From NCBI RefSeq assembly GCF_030316855.1, contig NZ_JASZYR010000019.1:37988-101987 (forward strand): DNA of 64,000 nt, in the 5' to 3' direction. A program made the translations under genes and the position numbers. Source of the DNA: Variovorax sp. J22P240 (GTDB lineage Bacteria; Pseudomonadota; Gammaproteobacteria; Burkholderiales; Burkholderiaceae_C). This document shows positions 40,870 to 48,648 of this stretch, one piece after another (position 1 is the first letter of the stretch; the number at the start of each line of letters is the position of its first letter). The notes below the pieces were generated by a model. That model did no database searches. It worked only from the letters and a program-made list of their open reading frames with translations, and had not been told where the DNA came from.

Positions 40870-42258
40870 CTGCATCTGCCGCACGATATCCAACGCCTCC
40901 TCGATCCGCTCCACCGCATGGATCGTCAGCCCCTCGATCTCTTTCGAGCCCTTGCGCGGCGCATTCGCCTTCGGCACTACCGCCACGCTGAATCCGAGCT
41001 TGGCGGCTTCGCGCAGCCGCTCCTGCCCGCGCGGCGCGGGCCGCACCTCGCCGGCCAGCCCCACTTCACCGAACGCGATGAAGCCCTTGGGCAGCGGCTT
41101 CCCGCGCAGGCTCGACGTGATCGACAGCATCACCGCCAGGTCGGCCGCAGGCTCGCTGATCCGCACCCCGCCCACCGCGTTGACGAACACGTCCTGGTCC
41201 ATGCAGGCCACGCCCGCATGCCTGTGCAGCACCGCGAGCAGCATGGCGAGACGATCACGGTCCAGCCCCACCGACAGGCGCCGCGGGCTGGGCCCGCCGT
41301 TGTCGACCAGCGCCTGGATCTCGACCAGCATCGGCCGCGTGCCTTCGAGCGTGACCAGCACGACGCTGCCCGGCACCGGCTCGGCGTGCTGGCTCAGGAA
41401 GATCGCGCTCGGGTTCGTCACGCCCTTGAGCCCGCGCTCCGTCATCGCGAAGACGCCGATCTCGTTGACCGCGCCAAAGCGGTTCTTGATGGCCCGCACC
41501 AGGCGAAAACTCGAATGCGTGTCGCCCTCGAAGTACAGCACCGTGTCGACCATGTGCTCCAGCACGCGTGGGCCGGCCAGGGCGCCCTCCTTGGTGACGT
41601 GGCCAACCAGCACGATGGCGGTGCCGCTGGCCTTGGCGAAGCGAGTGAGGTGCGCTGCGCACTCGCGCACCTGGGCGACCGAGCCGGGTGCCGAAGTGAG
41701 CTGGTCGGAGTAGACGGTCTGGATGGAGTCGATGACCGCGATCACCGGGCGGTTGGCGTCGAGCGTGGCAAGGATCTTCTCCAGCTGAATCTCGGCCAGC
41801 ACTTGCACCTGCGAGTGTTCCAGCCCGAGTCGACGTGAGCGCAGCGCGACCTGCGCGCCGCTTTCCTCGCCGGTGACGTAGAGCGCGTTGCGCCCGGCAC
41901 GCTGCAGCGCGTCGACCGCCTGCAGCAGCAGCGTCGATTTGCCGATGCCGGGGTCGCCGCCGATGAGCGTGACGCCGCCGTCCACGATGCCGCCGCCCAG
42001 CACGCGGTCGAGTTCGTCGATGCCCGTTGGCGTGCGCGCGATGTCGGTGGCCTCGATCTCCGACAGGGTCGCCAGTTCGGCCGAGCCCGCCAGCGCCGCG
42101 AACTGCGTGCCGAAGCGATTGTTGGACGACCCTCCCGCAGCAGCGCCGACTTGCTCGATCAATGTGTTCCAGGCGCCGCAGCTCGGGCATTTGCCGAGCC
42201 ACTTGAGGCTGGTGCCGCCGCATTCGCTGCAGACGTAGAGTGTTTTTTCCTTGGCCAT
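40867..42258 (-). CDS. radA: DNA repair protein RadA
   Basis: This 463-residue RadA has the N-terminal zinc finger (CSECG...CPSCGAWN), a RecA-like ATPase core with Walker A GGDPGIGKSTLLLQ and the RadA-specific KNRFG motif in VRAIKNRFGAVNEIGVFAM. The C-terminal Lon-like domain (IRISEPAADLAVMLSITSSL in part, and KGFIAFGEVGLAGEVRPAPR) is complete. RadA drives branch migration during recombination. Length is close to the usual 455-460 residues. It is divergent from hpaR with 154 bases between, containing the hpaR-side palindrome. Confidence 0.96.
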   Translation of the reverse strand: MAKEKTLYVCSECGGTSLKWLGKCPSCGAWNTLIEQVGAAAGGSSNNRFGTQFAALAGSAELATLSEIEATDIARTPTGIDELDRVLGGGIVDGGVTLIGGDPGIGKSTLLLQAVDALQRAGRNALYVTGEESGAQVALRSRRLGLEHSQVQVLAEIQLEKILATLDANRPVIAVIDSIQTVYSDQLTSAPGSVAQVRECAAHLTRFAKASGTAIVLVGHVTKEGALAGPRVLEHMVDTVLYFEGDTHSSFRLVRAIKNRFGAVNEIGVFAMTERGLKGVTNPSAIFLSQHAEPVPGSVVLVTLEGTRPMLVEIQALVDNGGPSPRRLSVGLDRDRLAMLLAVLHRHAGVACMDQDVFVNAVGGVRISEPAADLAVMLSITSSLRGKPLPKGFIAFGEVGLAGEVRPAPRGQERLREAAKLGFSVAVVPKANAPRKGSKEIEGLTIHAVERIEEALDIVRQMQ

Positions 42259-42383
42259 GCGTCGAGTGTAGGGAAGCGCTCAGCGGCTCACGCCAGGACG
42301 CGCCTCAAGGCTCGAATGCGCTGCCACACCTGCGCTGGCGCATACGCCAAAGGGTTAACCCGAAGTGCGTCCTTCGATCAATC

Positions 42384-42399
42384 ATTTAACATATTAAAT
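42384..42399. promoter_or_regulatory. Candidate HpaR operator
   Basis: ATTTAACATATTAAAT is an AT-rich inverted repeat with six-base arms around CATA. It ends 13 bases before the hpaR start at 42413. It stands out in this GC-rich sequence. MarR-family HpaR represses the hpa genes in Escherichia coli and binds ahead of its own operon, so this is a likely repression site. Confidence 0.6.
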
Positions 42400-42412
42400 A
42401 AATTGAGGCAGC

Positions 42413-42850
42413 ATGATCACTCCCTTCTCCCACCGCAACTTGCCCCGCCTGCTGCTGCAGGCTCGCGAGGCCGTGATGGGCCACACGCGGCCCAGCCTGC
42501 GCGAGCATGCGTTGTCGGACCAGCAGTGGCGCGTGCTGCGCGTGCTCGGTGAACACGGCGCGGTCGAAACCGGCCGCGTGGCGCGCGAGGCCTTCATCCT
42601 CGGCCCGAGCCTGACCGGTGTGCTCGCGCGCATGGAGCGCGACGAACTCATCACGCGAAGCCGCGACCCCGAGGACCAGCGCCGCACCGTGGTCGAAGCC
42701 ACGGCACGCGGCCGCAAGCTGGTGACGAAGCTGTCCACCAGCATCGAGGCGCACTACGGCTGGATGGAAGAGGCGATGGGCAAAGAGAAGCTGACCCAGC
42801 TCTACCAACTCCTCGACGAACTCATCGCACTGGAACAACCGCAACCATGA
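42413..42850 (+). CDS. hpaR: Homoprotocatechuate degradation regulator HpaR
   Basis: This 145-residue MarR-family protein has a winged helix that includes SLREHALSDQQWRVLRVLGE and RSRDPEDQRRTVVEATARGR. In HpaR-type systems, 3,4-dihydroxyphenylacetate or 4-hydroxyphenylacetate relieves repression of the meta-cleavage genes. It is the first gene of the hpa operon and overlaps hpaG1 by four bases. Upstream lies an AT-rich palindrome likely to be its operator. Assignment is by family and location. Confidence 0.9.
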   Translation: MITPFSHRNLPRLLLQAREAVMGHTRPSLREHALSDQQWRVLRVLGEHGAVETGRVAREAFILGPSLTGVLARMERDELITRSRDPEDQRRTVVEATARGRKLVTKLSTSIEAHYGWMEEAMGKEKLTQLYQLLDELIALEQPQP

Positions 42851-43470
42851 CCTACACCCCAAAAGGCACCGTCTACGGCGTGCTGCTGAACTTCCGCGCG
42901 GAGGTCGAGGCACTGGCGCCGCAGATGAACCAGCCGCCCTACAAGGCCCCCCCGAAAGCGCCGGTGCTCTACGTCAAGACCGCTAACACCTGGAGCCCGC
43001 ACGGCAGCGCGATCACGGTGCCGGCGAAGGTCGATGCGGTCGAGGTCGGCGCCACCATCGCGATGGTGATCGGCGCCGACAACGACGTCGAAGGCTTCGT
43101 GCTGATGAACGACCTGTCGATTCCGCATGCGAGCTTCTTCCGCCCGCCGGTCAAGTTCAAGTGCGTCGACGGCTTCCTGGGCATCGGCCCGGCGATGCGC
43201 GATGCGCAGGAGGTGGCCGACCCGGCGCAGTTCAAGCTCGAAGTGCGCATCAACGGCGAGTTGAAGCAGTCGGTCGATTTCTCACGGTCGGTGCGCAGCG
43301 CCTCGCAGCTGCTGGCCGATGTCGGCGACTTCATGACGCTTGCGCACGGCGAAGTGCTGATGCTCGGCTGCGACGCCGGCCGCCCGCTGGCGCGCCCAGG
43401 CGACCGCATCGAGATCAGCGCGCCAGGCTTCGAGACGCTGGTCAACACGCTGGTGAAGGAGCAGGCATGA
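42847..43470 (+). CDS. hpaG1: HpaG N-terminal domain homologue (fumarylacetoacetate hydrolase family)
   Basis: This 207-residue protein of the FAH fold contains the recognisable HGSAITVPAKVDAVEVGATI and SFFRPPVKFKCVDGFLGIGP. In Escherichia coli, HpaG is a bifunctional two-domain protein (isomerase plus decarboxylase). Here the two halves are separate genes, hpaG1 and hpaG2, with the second beginning before this one ends (ATGA at 43467). It is expected to act on 5-oxopent-3-ene-1,2,5-tricarboxylate or the isomer step. Which half does which step is inferred from other Proteobacteria. Confidence 0.87.
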   Translation: MTYTPKGTVYGVLLNFRAEVEALAPQMNQPPYKAPPKAPVLYVKTANTWSPHGSAITVPAKVDAVEVGATIAMVIGADNDVEGFVLMNDLSIPHASFFRPPVKFKCVDGFLGIGPAMRDAQEVADPAQFKLEVRINGELKQSVDFSRSVRSASQLLADVGDFMTLAHGEVLMLGCDAGRPLARPGDRIEISAPGFETLVNTLVKEQA

Positions 43471-44219
43471 AGCACGCGCGCATCCTGTTCGAAGGCGCGG
43501 TGCACGACGCCGTGGAGGACGACGGCCGACTGAGGCTGGCCGATGGCCGGCTGCTGGCAGCCGATGTCGTGACCTGGCTGCCGCCGCTGGCACCGGTGCC
43601 GCGTCCGCGCACCATCCTCGCGCTGGGGCTCAACTACGCCGACCATGCCAAGGAGCTGGAGTTCAAGGCGCCCGAGGAGCCGCTGGTTTTCGTCAAGGGC
43701 GAGAGCACGCTGACCGGCCACCGCCAGCTCACGCGCCGCCCTGCGGACGTGCAGTTCATACACTACGAATGCGAGCTGGTGATCGTCGTCGGCAAGACCG
43801 CACGCAAGGTGAAGCGCGACGACGCCTACGACTTCATCGGCGGCTACACGGTCGCCAACGACTACGCGATACGCGACTACCTGGAGAACTGGTACCGCCC
43901 CAACCTGCGCGTGAAGAACCGCGACACCTGCACGCCGATCGGCCCCTGGCTGGTCGACGCCAAGGACGTGGCAGATCCGATGGCGCTGGCGCTCAGCACC
44001 ACCGTCAACGGCAAGCTCACGCAGTCGGGCAACACGAAGGACATGATCTTCGACGCGCCCTTCCTGATCGAGTACTTCAGCAGTTTCATGACGCTGTCGC
44101 CAGGCGACATCATCCTGACGGGCACGCCTGACGGCGTGGTCGACTGCCGCCCGGGCGACGTCATCGTGACCGAGATCGCGCAGATCGGCGCGCTGGTCAA
44201 CACCATCGCCGCGGGCTGA
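43467..44219 (+). CDS. hpaG2: HpaG C-terminal domain homologue (decarboxylase/isomerase)
   Basis: This 250-residue FAH-family protein has TILALGLNYADHAKELEFKA and metal-binding-type HYECELVIVVGK. It continues with FIGGYTVANDYAIRDY and GDIILTGTPDGV, as in the OPET decarboxylase half of HpaG. It overlaps hpaG1 by four bases. It precedes hpaE by 30 bases, so hpaR-G1-G2-E forms one transcript. Together, G1 and G2 convert OPET to 2-oxohept-3-ene-1,7-dioate. No fusion scar is visible. Confidence 0.88.
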   Translation: MKHARILFEGAVHDAVEDDGRLRLADGRLLAADVVTWLPPLAPVPRPRTILALGLNYADHAKELEFKAPEEPLVFVKGESTLTGHRQLTRRPADVQFIHYECELVIVVGKTARKVKRDDAYDFIGGYTVANDYAIRDYLENWYRPNLRVKNRDTCTPIGPWLVDAKDVADPMALALSTTVNGKLTQSGNTKDMIFDAPFLIEYFSSFMTLSPGDIILTGTPDGVVDCRPGDVIVTEIAQIGALVNTIAAG

Positions 44220-44249
44220 GCGGCGCATCCATCACCAAAGACGAATCCC

Positions 44250-45707
44250 ATGCAGATCGATCACCTCATCAACGGCAAGCCGGTCGCTGGCCGTGACTAC
44301 TTCCAGACCGTCAACCCCGCCACGCAGGAAGTGCTGGCCGAAGTCGCCTCGGGCGGCGAGGCCGAAGTGAATGCGGCCGTGGCCGCTGCCAAGGAAGCCT
44401 TCCCGAAATGGGCCGGCATGCCCGCGCCCGAACGCGCGAAGCTGATCCGCAAGCTCGGCGACCTGATCGCGAAGAACGTGCCGGAGATCGCGCAGACCGA
44501 GACCAACGACTGCGGCCAGGTCATCGCGCAGACCGGCAAGCAGCTGGTGCCGCGCGCGGCCGACAACTTCTACTATTTCGCGGAGATGTGCACCCGTGTG
44601 GACGGCCACACCTACCCGACGCCCACGCACCTCAACTACACGCTGTTCCACCCGGTCGGCGTGTGCGCGTTGATCTCGCCCTGGAACGTGCCTTTCATGA
44701 CGGCGACATGGAAGGTCGCGCCCTGCCTCGCCTTCGGCAACACGGCGGTGCTCAAGATGAGCGAACTCTCGCCGCTCACGGCCGCGCGTCTCGGCGAGCT
44801 GGCGCTCGAAGCCGGCATTCCGCCCGGCGTGCTGAACCTCGTGCACGGCTACGGCAAGGAGGCCGGCGAGCCGCTGGTGGCGCACCCCGACGTCCGGGCG
44901 ATTTCCTTCACCGGATCGACGGCGACCGGCAACCGCATCGTCAAGAGCGCGGGCCTGAAGAAGTTCAGCATGGAGCTCGGCGGCAAGAGCCCCTTCGTGA
45001 TCTTCGACGACGCCGACCTCGACCGCGCGCTCGACGCGGCCGTGTTCATGATCTTCAGCAACAACGGCGAGCGCTGCACCGCAGGCTCGCGCATCCTGGT
45101 GCAGCAGTCGATCTACGCTGACTTCGCGGCGAAGTTCGCCGAGCGCGCGAAGCGCATCGTGGTGGGCGACCCGCTCGACGAGAAGACCATCGTCGGCCCG
45201 ATGATTTCGCAGGCGCATCTCGCCAAGGTGCGCAGCTACATCGAACTCGGCCCGAAGGAAGGCGCGACGCTGCTGTGTGGCGGCCTCGGTGCGCCCGATC
45301 TGCCCGACCGCGTGAAGAAGGGCAACTACGTACTGCCGACCGTCTTCGCCGACGTCGATAACCGCATGAAGATCGCTCAGGACGAGATCTTCGGCCCGGT
45401 CGCCTGCCTGATCCCGTTCCAGGACGAGGCGGATGCGATCCGGCTCGCGAACGACATTCAATATGGCCTGTCGAGCTACGTGTGGACCGAGAACATCGGC
45501 AAGGCCCATCGCGTGGCCGCTGCGGTCGAGGCCGGTATGTGCTTCGTCAACAGCCAGAACGTGCGCGACCTGCGCCAGCCCTTCGGCGGCACCAAGGCCT
45601 CGGGCACGGGGCGCGAAGGCGGCACATGGAGCTACGAAGTTTTCTGCGAGCCGAAGAACATTGCTGTCTCGATGGGCAGCCATCACATTCCGCACTGGGG
45701 AGTCTGA
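44250..45707 (+). CDS. hpaE: 5-carboxymethyl-2-hydroxymuconate semialdehyde dehydrogenase HpaE
   Basis: This 485-residue aldehyde dehydrogenase has the catalytic glutamate in FSMELGGKSPFVIFDDADLD and the catalytic cysteine in FMIFSNNGERCTAGSRILVQ. The nucleotide fold includes TGSTATGNRIVKSAG. It oxidises the ring-cleavage semialdehyde (CHMS) to the dicarboxylate with NAD. It is immediately followed by hpaD, the dioxygenase whose product it oxidises (the stop is two bases before the next ATG). Length is typical of the family. Confidence 0.94.
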   Translation: MQIDHLINGKPVAGRDYFQTVNPATQEVLAEVASGGEAEVNAAVAAAKEAFPKWAGMPAPERAKLIRKLGDLIAKNVPEIAQTETNDCGQVIAQTGKQLVPRAADNFYYFAEMCTRVDGHTYPTPTHLNYTLFHPVGVCALISPWNVPFMTATWKVAPCLAFGNTAVLKMSELSPLTAARLGELALEAGIPPGVLNLVHGYGKEAGEPLVAHPDVRAISFTGSTATGNRIVKSAGLKKFSMELGGKSPFVIFDDADLDRALDAAVFMIFSNNGERCTAGSRILVQQSIYADFAAKFAERAKRIVVGDPLDEKTIVGPMISQAHLAKVRSYIELGPKEGATLLCGGLGAPDLPDRVKKGNYVLPTVFADVDNRMKIAQDEIFGPVACLIPFQDEADAIRLANDIQYGLSSYVWTENIGKAHRVAAAVEAGMCFVNSQNVRDLRQPFGGTKASGTGREGGTWSYEVFCEPKNIAVSMGSHHIPHWGV

Positions 45708-45709
45708 CC

Positions 45710-46588
45710 ATGGGCAAGCTCGCACTCGCAGCCAAGATCACACATGTGCCGTCGATGTACCTGTCTGAGTTCCCCGGCCCGAACTTCGGCTGCCGCGATG
45801 CGGCGATCAACGGGCACAAGGAAATCGACCGCCGCTGCCGCGCGCTCGGCGTCGACACCATCGTGGTCTTCGACGTCCACTGGCAGGTGAACAGCGAATA
45901 CCACATCAACTGCGGCCCGAAGTTCGAAGGCATCTACACGAGCAACGAGTTACCGCACTTCATCAAGAACATGCCCTATGCGTACCCGGGCAATCCGGCA
46001 CTCGGGCACCTGATCGGCGACATGGCGAACGAGATGGGCGTGAAGAGCCGCGCCCACAGCGACACCACGCTCGACCTGGAGTACGGCACGCTGGTGCCCA
46101 TGCGCTACATGAACGCTGACCAGCACTACAAGGTGATCAGCATCAGCGGCTGGTGCGACTGGCACGACCTGCAGGAGTCGGGCCGCTTCGGCCTCGCGGT
46201 GCGCCGCGCCATCGAGGAGCGCTACGACGGCACGGTGGCGGTGTTCGCGAGCGGATCGCTGTCCCATCACTTCGCGGACAACGGCCGTGCGCCGGAGTTC
46301 ATGCACAAGGTGTACGACCCGTTCCTGGAGCAGGTCGACCATCGCGTGGTCGAACTCTGGAAGGCCGGCGACTGGAAGACCTTCATCGGGATGCTGCCGA
46401 TGTATGCCGACAAGTGCTGGGGCGAAGGCGACATGCACGACACCGCGATGCTGCTCGGCCTGCTGGGCTGGGACAGTTACGAGGCGCCGGCAGAGATCGT
46501 CACGCCCTACTTCGGCAGCTCGGGCACGGGGCAGATCAATGCGATCTTCCCGGTCACGCCGCTGTCAGCGACAGCCACCACGTCCTGA
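45710..46588 (+). CDS. hpaD: 3,4-dihydroxyphenylacetate 2,3-dioxygenase HpaD
   Basis: This 292-residue class III extradiol (LigB-type) dioxygenase starts MGKLALAAKITHVPSMYLSE. Metal ligand candidates include the histidine in ITHVPSM and that in VVFDVHWQVNS. The later GSLSHHFADNGRAPEF contains the catalytic histidines. It cleaves homoprotocatechuate in the meta position using Fe(II). The ATG at 45710 is two bases after the hpaE stop; the longer frame is a shadow. It is the ring-cleavage step of the cluster; HpaBC, which would make the substrate from 4-hydroxyphenylacetate, is outside the window. Confidence 0.95.
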   Translation: MGKLALAAKITHVPSMYLSEFPGPNFGCRDAAINGHKEIDRRCRALGVDTIVVFDVHWQVNSEYHINCGPKFEGIYTSNELPHFIKNMPYAYPGNPALGHLIGDMANEMGVKSRAHSDTTLDLEYGTLVPMRYMNADQHYKVISISGWCDWHDLQESGRFGLAVRRAIEERYDGTVAVFASGSLSHHFADNGRAPEFMHKVYDPFLEQVDHRVVELWKAGDWKTFIGMLPMYADKCWGEGDMHDTAMLLGLLGWDSYEAPAEIVTPYFGSSGTGQINAIFPVTPLSATATTS

Positions 46589-46600
46589 GGAGCGCGAACC

Positions 46601-47005
46601 ATGCCTCATCTGGTGATCCTCTACACCCCCAACATCGAGCCCGAGACCGACATGTCGGCGCTGTGCCGCACGCTCGCCGACACGATGCTCGAGCAGCGCG
46701 ACGAGGAAGGCAAGCAGGTCTATCCGACCGGGGGCACGCGCGTCCTCGCCTACCCTGCCGCGCACTATGCGGTGGCCGACGGCAAGGCGGACTACGCCTT
46801 TGTCTATCTCAATGTGAGGATGGCCGCCGGTCGCTCCGATGCGGTGAAGAAGCGCATCGGCGATGCACTGCTCGACCAGTCGAAGCGCCATTTCGAGCCG
46901 GTCTTCGCGCGGCGATACATCGGCATCACACTGCAGATCGACGAAAGCCCCGGCCAGGTCTACGACGGCAAGCACAGCAACCTGCATCCGCTCTTCACCA
47001 AATAA
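46601..47005 (+). CDS. hpaF: 5-carboxymethyl-2-hydroxymuconate delta-isomerase HpaF
   Basis: This 134-residue protein begins with MPHLVILYTPNIEPETDM. Removal of the initiator methionine exposes Pro1, the catalytic base of the CHMI/tautomerase family. It converts 5-carboxymethyl-2-hydroxymuconate to its oxo tautomer (OPET). It is 12 bases after hpaD and 15 bases before hpaH. Length is close to the 126-residue Escherichia coli enzyme. Confidence 0.93.
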   Translation: MPHLVILYTPNIEPETDMSALCRTLADTMLEQRDEEGKQVYPTGGTRVLAYPAAHYAVADGKADYAFVYLNVRMAAGRSDAVKKRIGDALLDQSKRHFEPVFARRYIGITLQIDESPGQVYDGKHSNLHPLFTK

Positions 47006-47020
47006 TCAGCAGAACCCGCC

Positions 47021-47824
47021 ATGCTCGCCCTGAACGTCATCCAGCAACTCGCCGCCGAACTTCACGAGAGCGAGAAGTCGCGCGTTCAGGTCGAGCATTT
47101 CTCCAAGCGCTTTCCCGAGATGACCATTGAGGACGGCTACGCCATCTCGCGCGAATGGGTCAAGACCAAGATCGCCGAGGGCCGCGTCGTCAAGGGTCAC
47201 AAGATCGGCCTCACCTCGCGCGCGATGCAGCAGGCCAGCCAGATCACCGAACCGGACTACGGAACGCTGCTGGACGACATGTTCTTCGAGCAGGGCGCCG
47301 ACATCCCGTTCACGCGTTTCATCGCGCCGCGCATCGAGGTCGAGCTGGCTTTCGTGCTCGGCAAGCGGCTGCAAGGGCCGAACGTGACAATCTTCGACGT
47401 GCTGGCGGCCACCGACTACGTGGTGCCGGCCATCGAGATCATCGACGCGCGCATCGAGCAGTTCGATCGCCACACGAAGGCGATGCGCAAGGTCTTCGAC
47501 ACCATCGCCGACAACGCGGCTAACGCCGGCATCGTGACCGGCGGCCGCCCCGTGAAGCCCGACGCGGTGGACCTGCGCTGGGTCAGCGCCCTGCTCTACA
47601 AGAACGGCGTGATCGAGGAATCCGGCGTGGCCGCCGCCGTGCTCAACCATCCCGCGACCGGCGTAGCCTGGCTCGCCAACAAGCTCGCGCCGTGGGACGA
47701 ATGCCTTGAGGCCGGCGAGGTGGTGCTCGGCGGCTCGTTCACGCGTCCGACGACCGCCGTGCCCGGCGACACCTTCCATGCCGACTACGGCCCCTTGGGC
47801 TCCATCGCCTTCCGCTTCACCTGA
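47021..47824 (+). CDS. hpaH: 2-oxo-hept-4-ene-1,7-dioate hydratase HpaH
   Basis: This 267-residue FAH/hydratase-family protein has RVVKGHKIGLTSRAMQQASQ, IAPRIEVELAFVLGKRLQ and the catalytic-region YVVPAIEIIDARIEQ. The residues typical of the metal site (E in PRIEVELAF) are present. It adds water to the dienoate, giving the substrate of the HpaI aldolase encoded nine bases downstream. The sequence resembles MhpD-type hydratases. Confidence 0.93.
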   Translation: MLALNVIQQLAAELHESEKSRVQVEHFSKRFPEMTIEDGYAISREWVKTKIAEGRVVKGHKIGLTSRAMQQASQITEPDYGTLLDDMFFEQGADIPFTRFIAPRIEVELAFVLGKRLQGPNVTIFDVLAATDYVVPAIEIIDARIEQFDRHTKAMRKVFDTIADNAANAGIVTGGRPVKPDAVDLRWVSALLYKNGVIEESGVAAAVLNHPATGVAWLANKLAPWDECLEAGEVVLGGSFTRPTTAVPGDTFHADYGPLGSIAFRFT

Positions 47825-47833
47825 AAGACGCCA

Positions 47834-48643
47834 ATGCAAACACCCGCGAACCCCTTCAAGCAAGCCCTCGCCGCGAAGCGCGCCCAGATCGGCCTCTGGC
47901 TCGGCCTCGCCGATTCGTACAGCGCGGAGATCTGCGCCGGCGCCGGCTTCGACTGGCTTCTGATCGACGGCGAGCATTCACCCAACGGCCTGCAGAGCAT
48001 CCTGCAGCAGGCGCAGGCGATCGCCGCATACCCCGGCGCGAACGCGATCGCGCGCGTGCCGCTCGGCCACGGCGACGCCGGCACGGCCCTGATCAAGCAG
48101 TACCTCGACCTCGGCGTGCAGACGCTGCTGGTGCCCATGGTCGATACGCCCGAGCAGGCGAAAGCCATCGTGCGCGCGATGCGCTACCCGCCCGACGGCA
48201 TCCGCGGCATGGGCGGCGCGCGGGCGTCGGGCTGGGGCCGATATCCGGCCTATGCGAAGGAAGCGAACGACCGGGTCTGCCTGCTGGTGCAGGCCGAGAC
48301 GCGCGAGGCGCTCGCCAACCTGGACGCCATCGCGGCAGTCGACGGTGTCGACGGGGTGTTCATCGGCCCGGCCGACCTGTCGGCGTCGATGGGACACATG
48401 GGCAACCCCGGCCATGCCGAGGTGCAGGCGGCGATCGAAGACGCCATCGCGCGCATCAACCGCGCCGGCAAGGCAGCAGGCATTCTGACGCCGGACGAGG
48501 CGCTGGCCCGCAAGTACCTGGACCTGGGCGCGCTCTTCGTCGCCGTCGGCCTCGACACCAACCTGCTGGTGCGGACTACCTCCTCGCTGGCCGCCCGCTT
48601 CAAGGACGGCGCGAAGGCATCGCCCGCGAGCAGCACTTACTGA
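47834..48643 (+). CDS. hpaI: 4-hydroxy-2-oxoheptanedioate aldolase HpaI
   Basis: This 269-residue class II (metal-dependent) aldolase of the HpcH/HpaI family has GFDWLLIDGEHSPNGLQSIL and NAIARVPLGHGDAGTALIKQ. The metal-binding glutamate region VCLLVQAETREAL and VDGVFIGPADLSASMG follow. It cleaves its substrate into pyruvate and succinate semialdehyde, ending the pathway. It is followed five bases later by a dehydratase gene, so transcription continues beyond the usual cluster end. Confidence 0.94.
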   Translation: MQTPANPFKQALAAKRAQIGLWLGLADSYSAEICAGAGFDWLLIDGEHSPNGLQSILQQAQAIAAYPGANAIARVPLGHGDAGTALIKQYLDLGVQTLLVPMVDTPEQAKAIVRAMRYPPDGIRGMGGARASGWGRYPAYAKEANDRVCLLVQAETREALANLDAIAAVDGVDGVFIGPADLSASMGHMGNPGHAEVQAAIEDAIARINRAGKAAGILTPDEALARKYLDLGALFVAVGLDTNLLVRTTSSLAARFKDGAKASPASSTY

Positions 48644-48648
48644 GTGCG

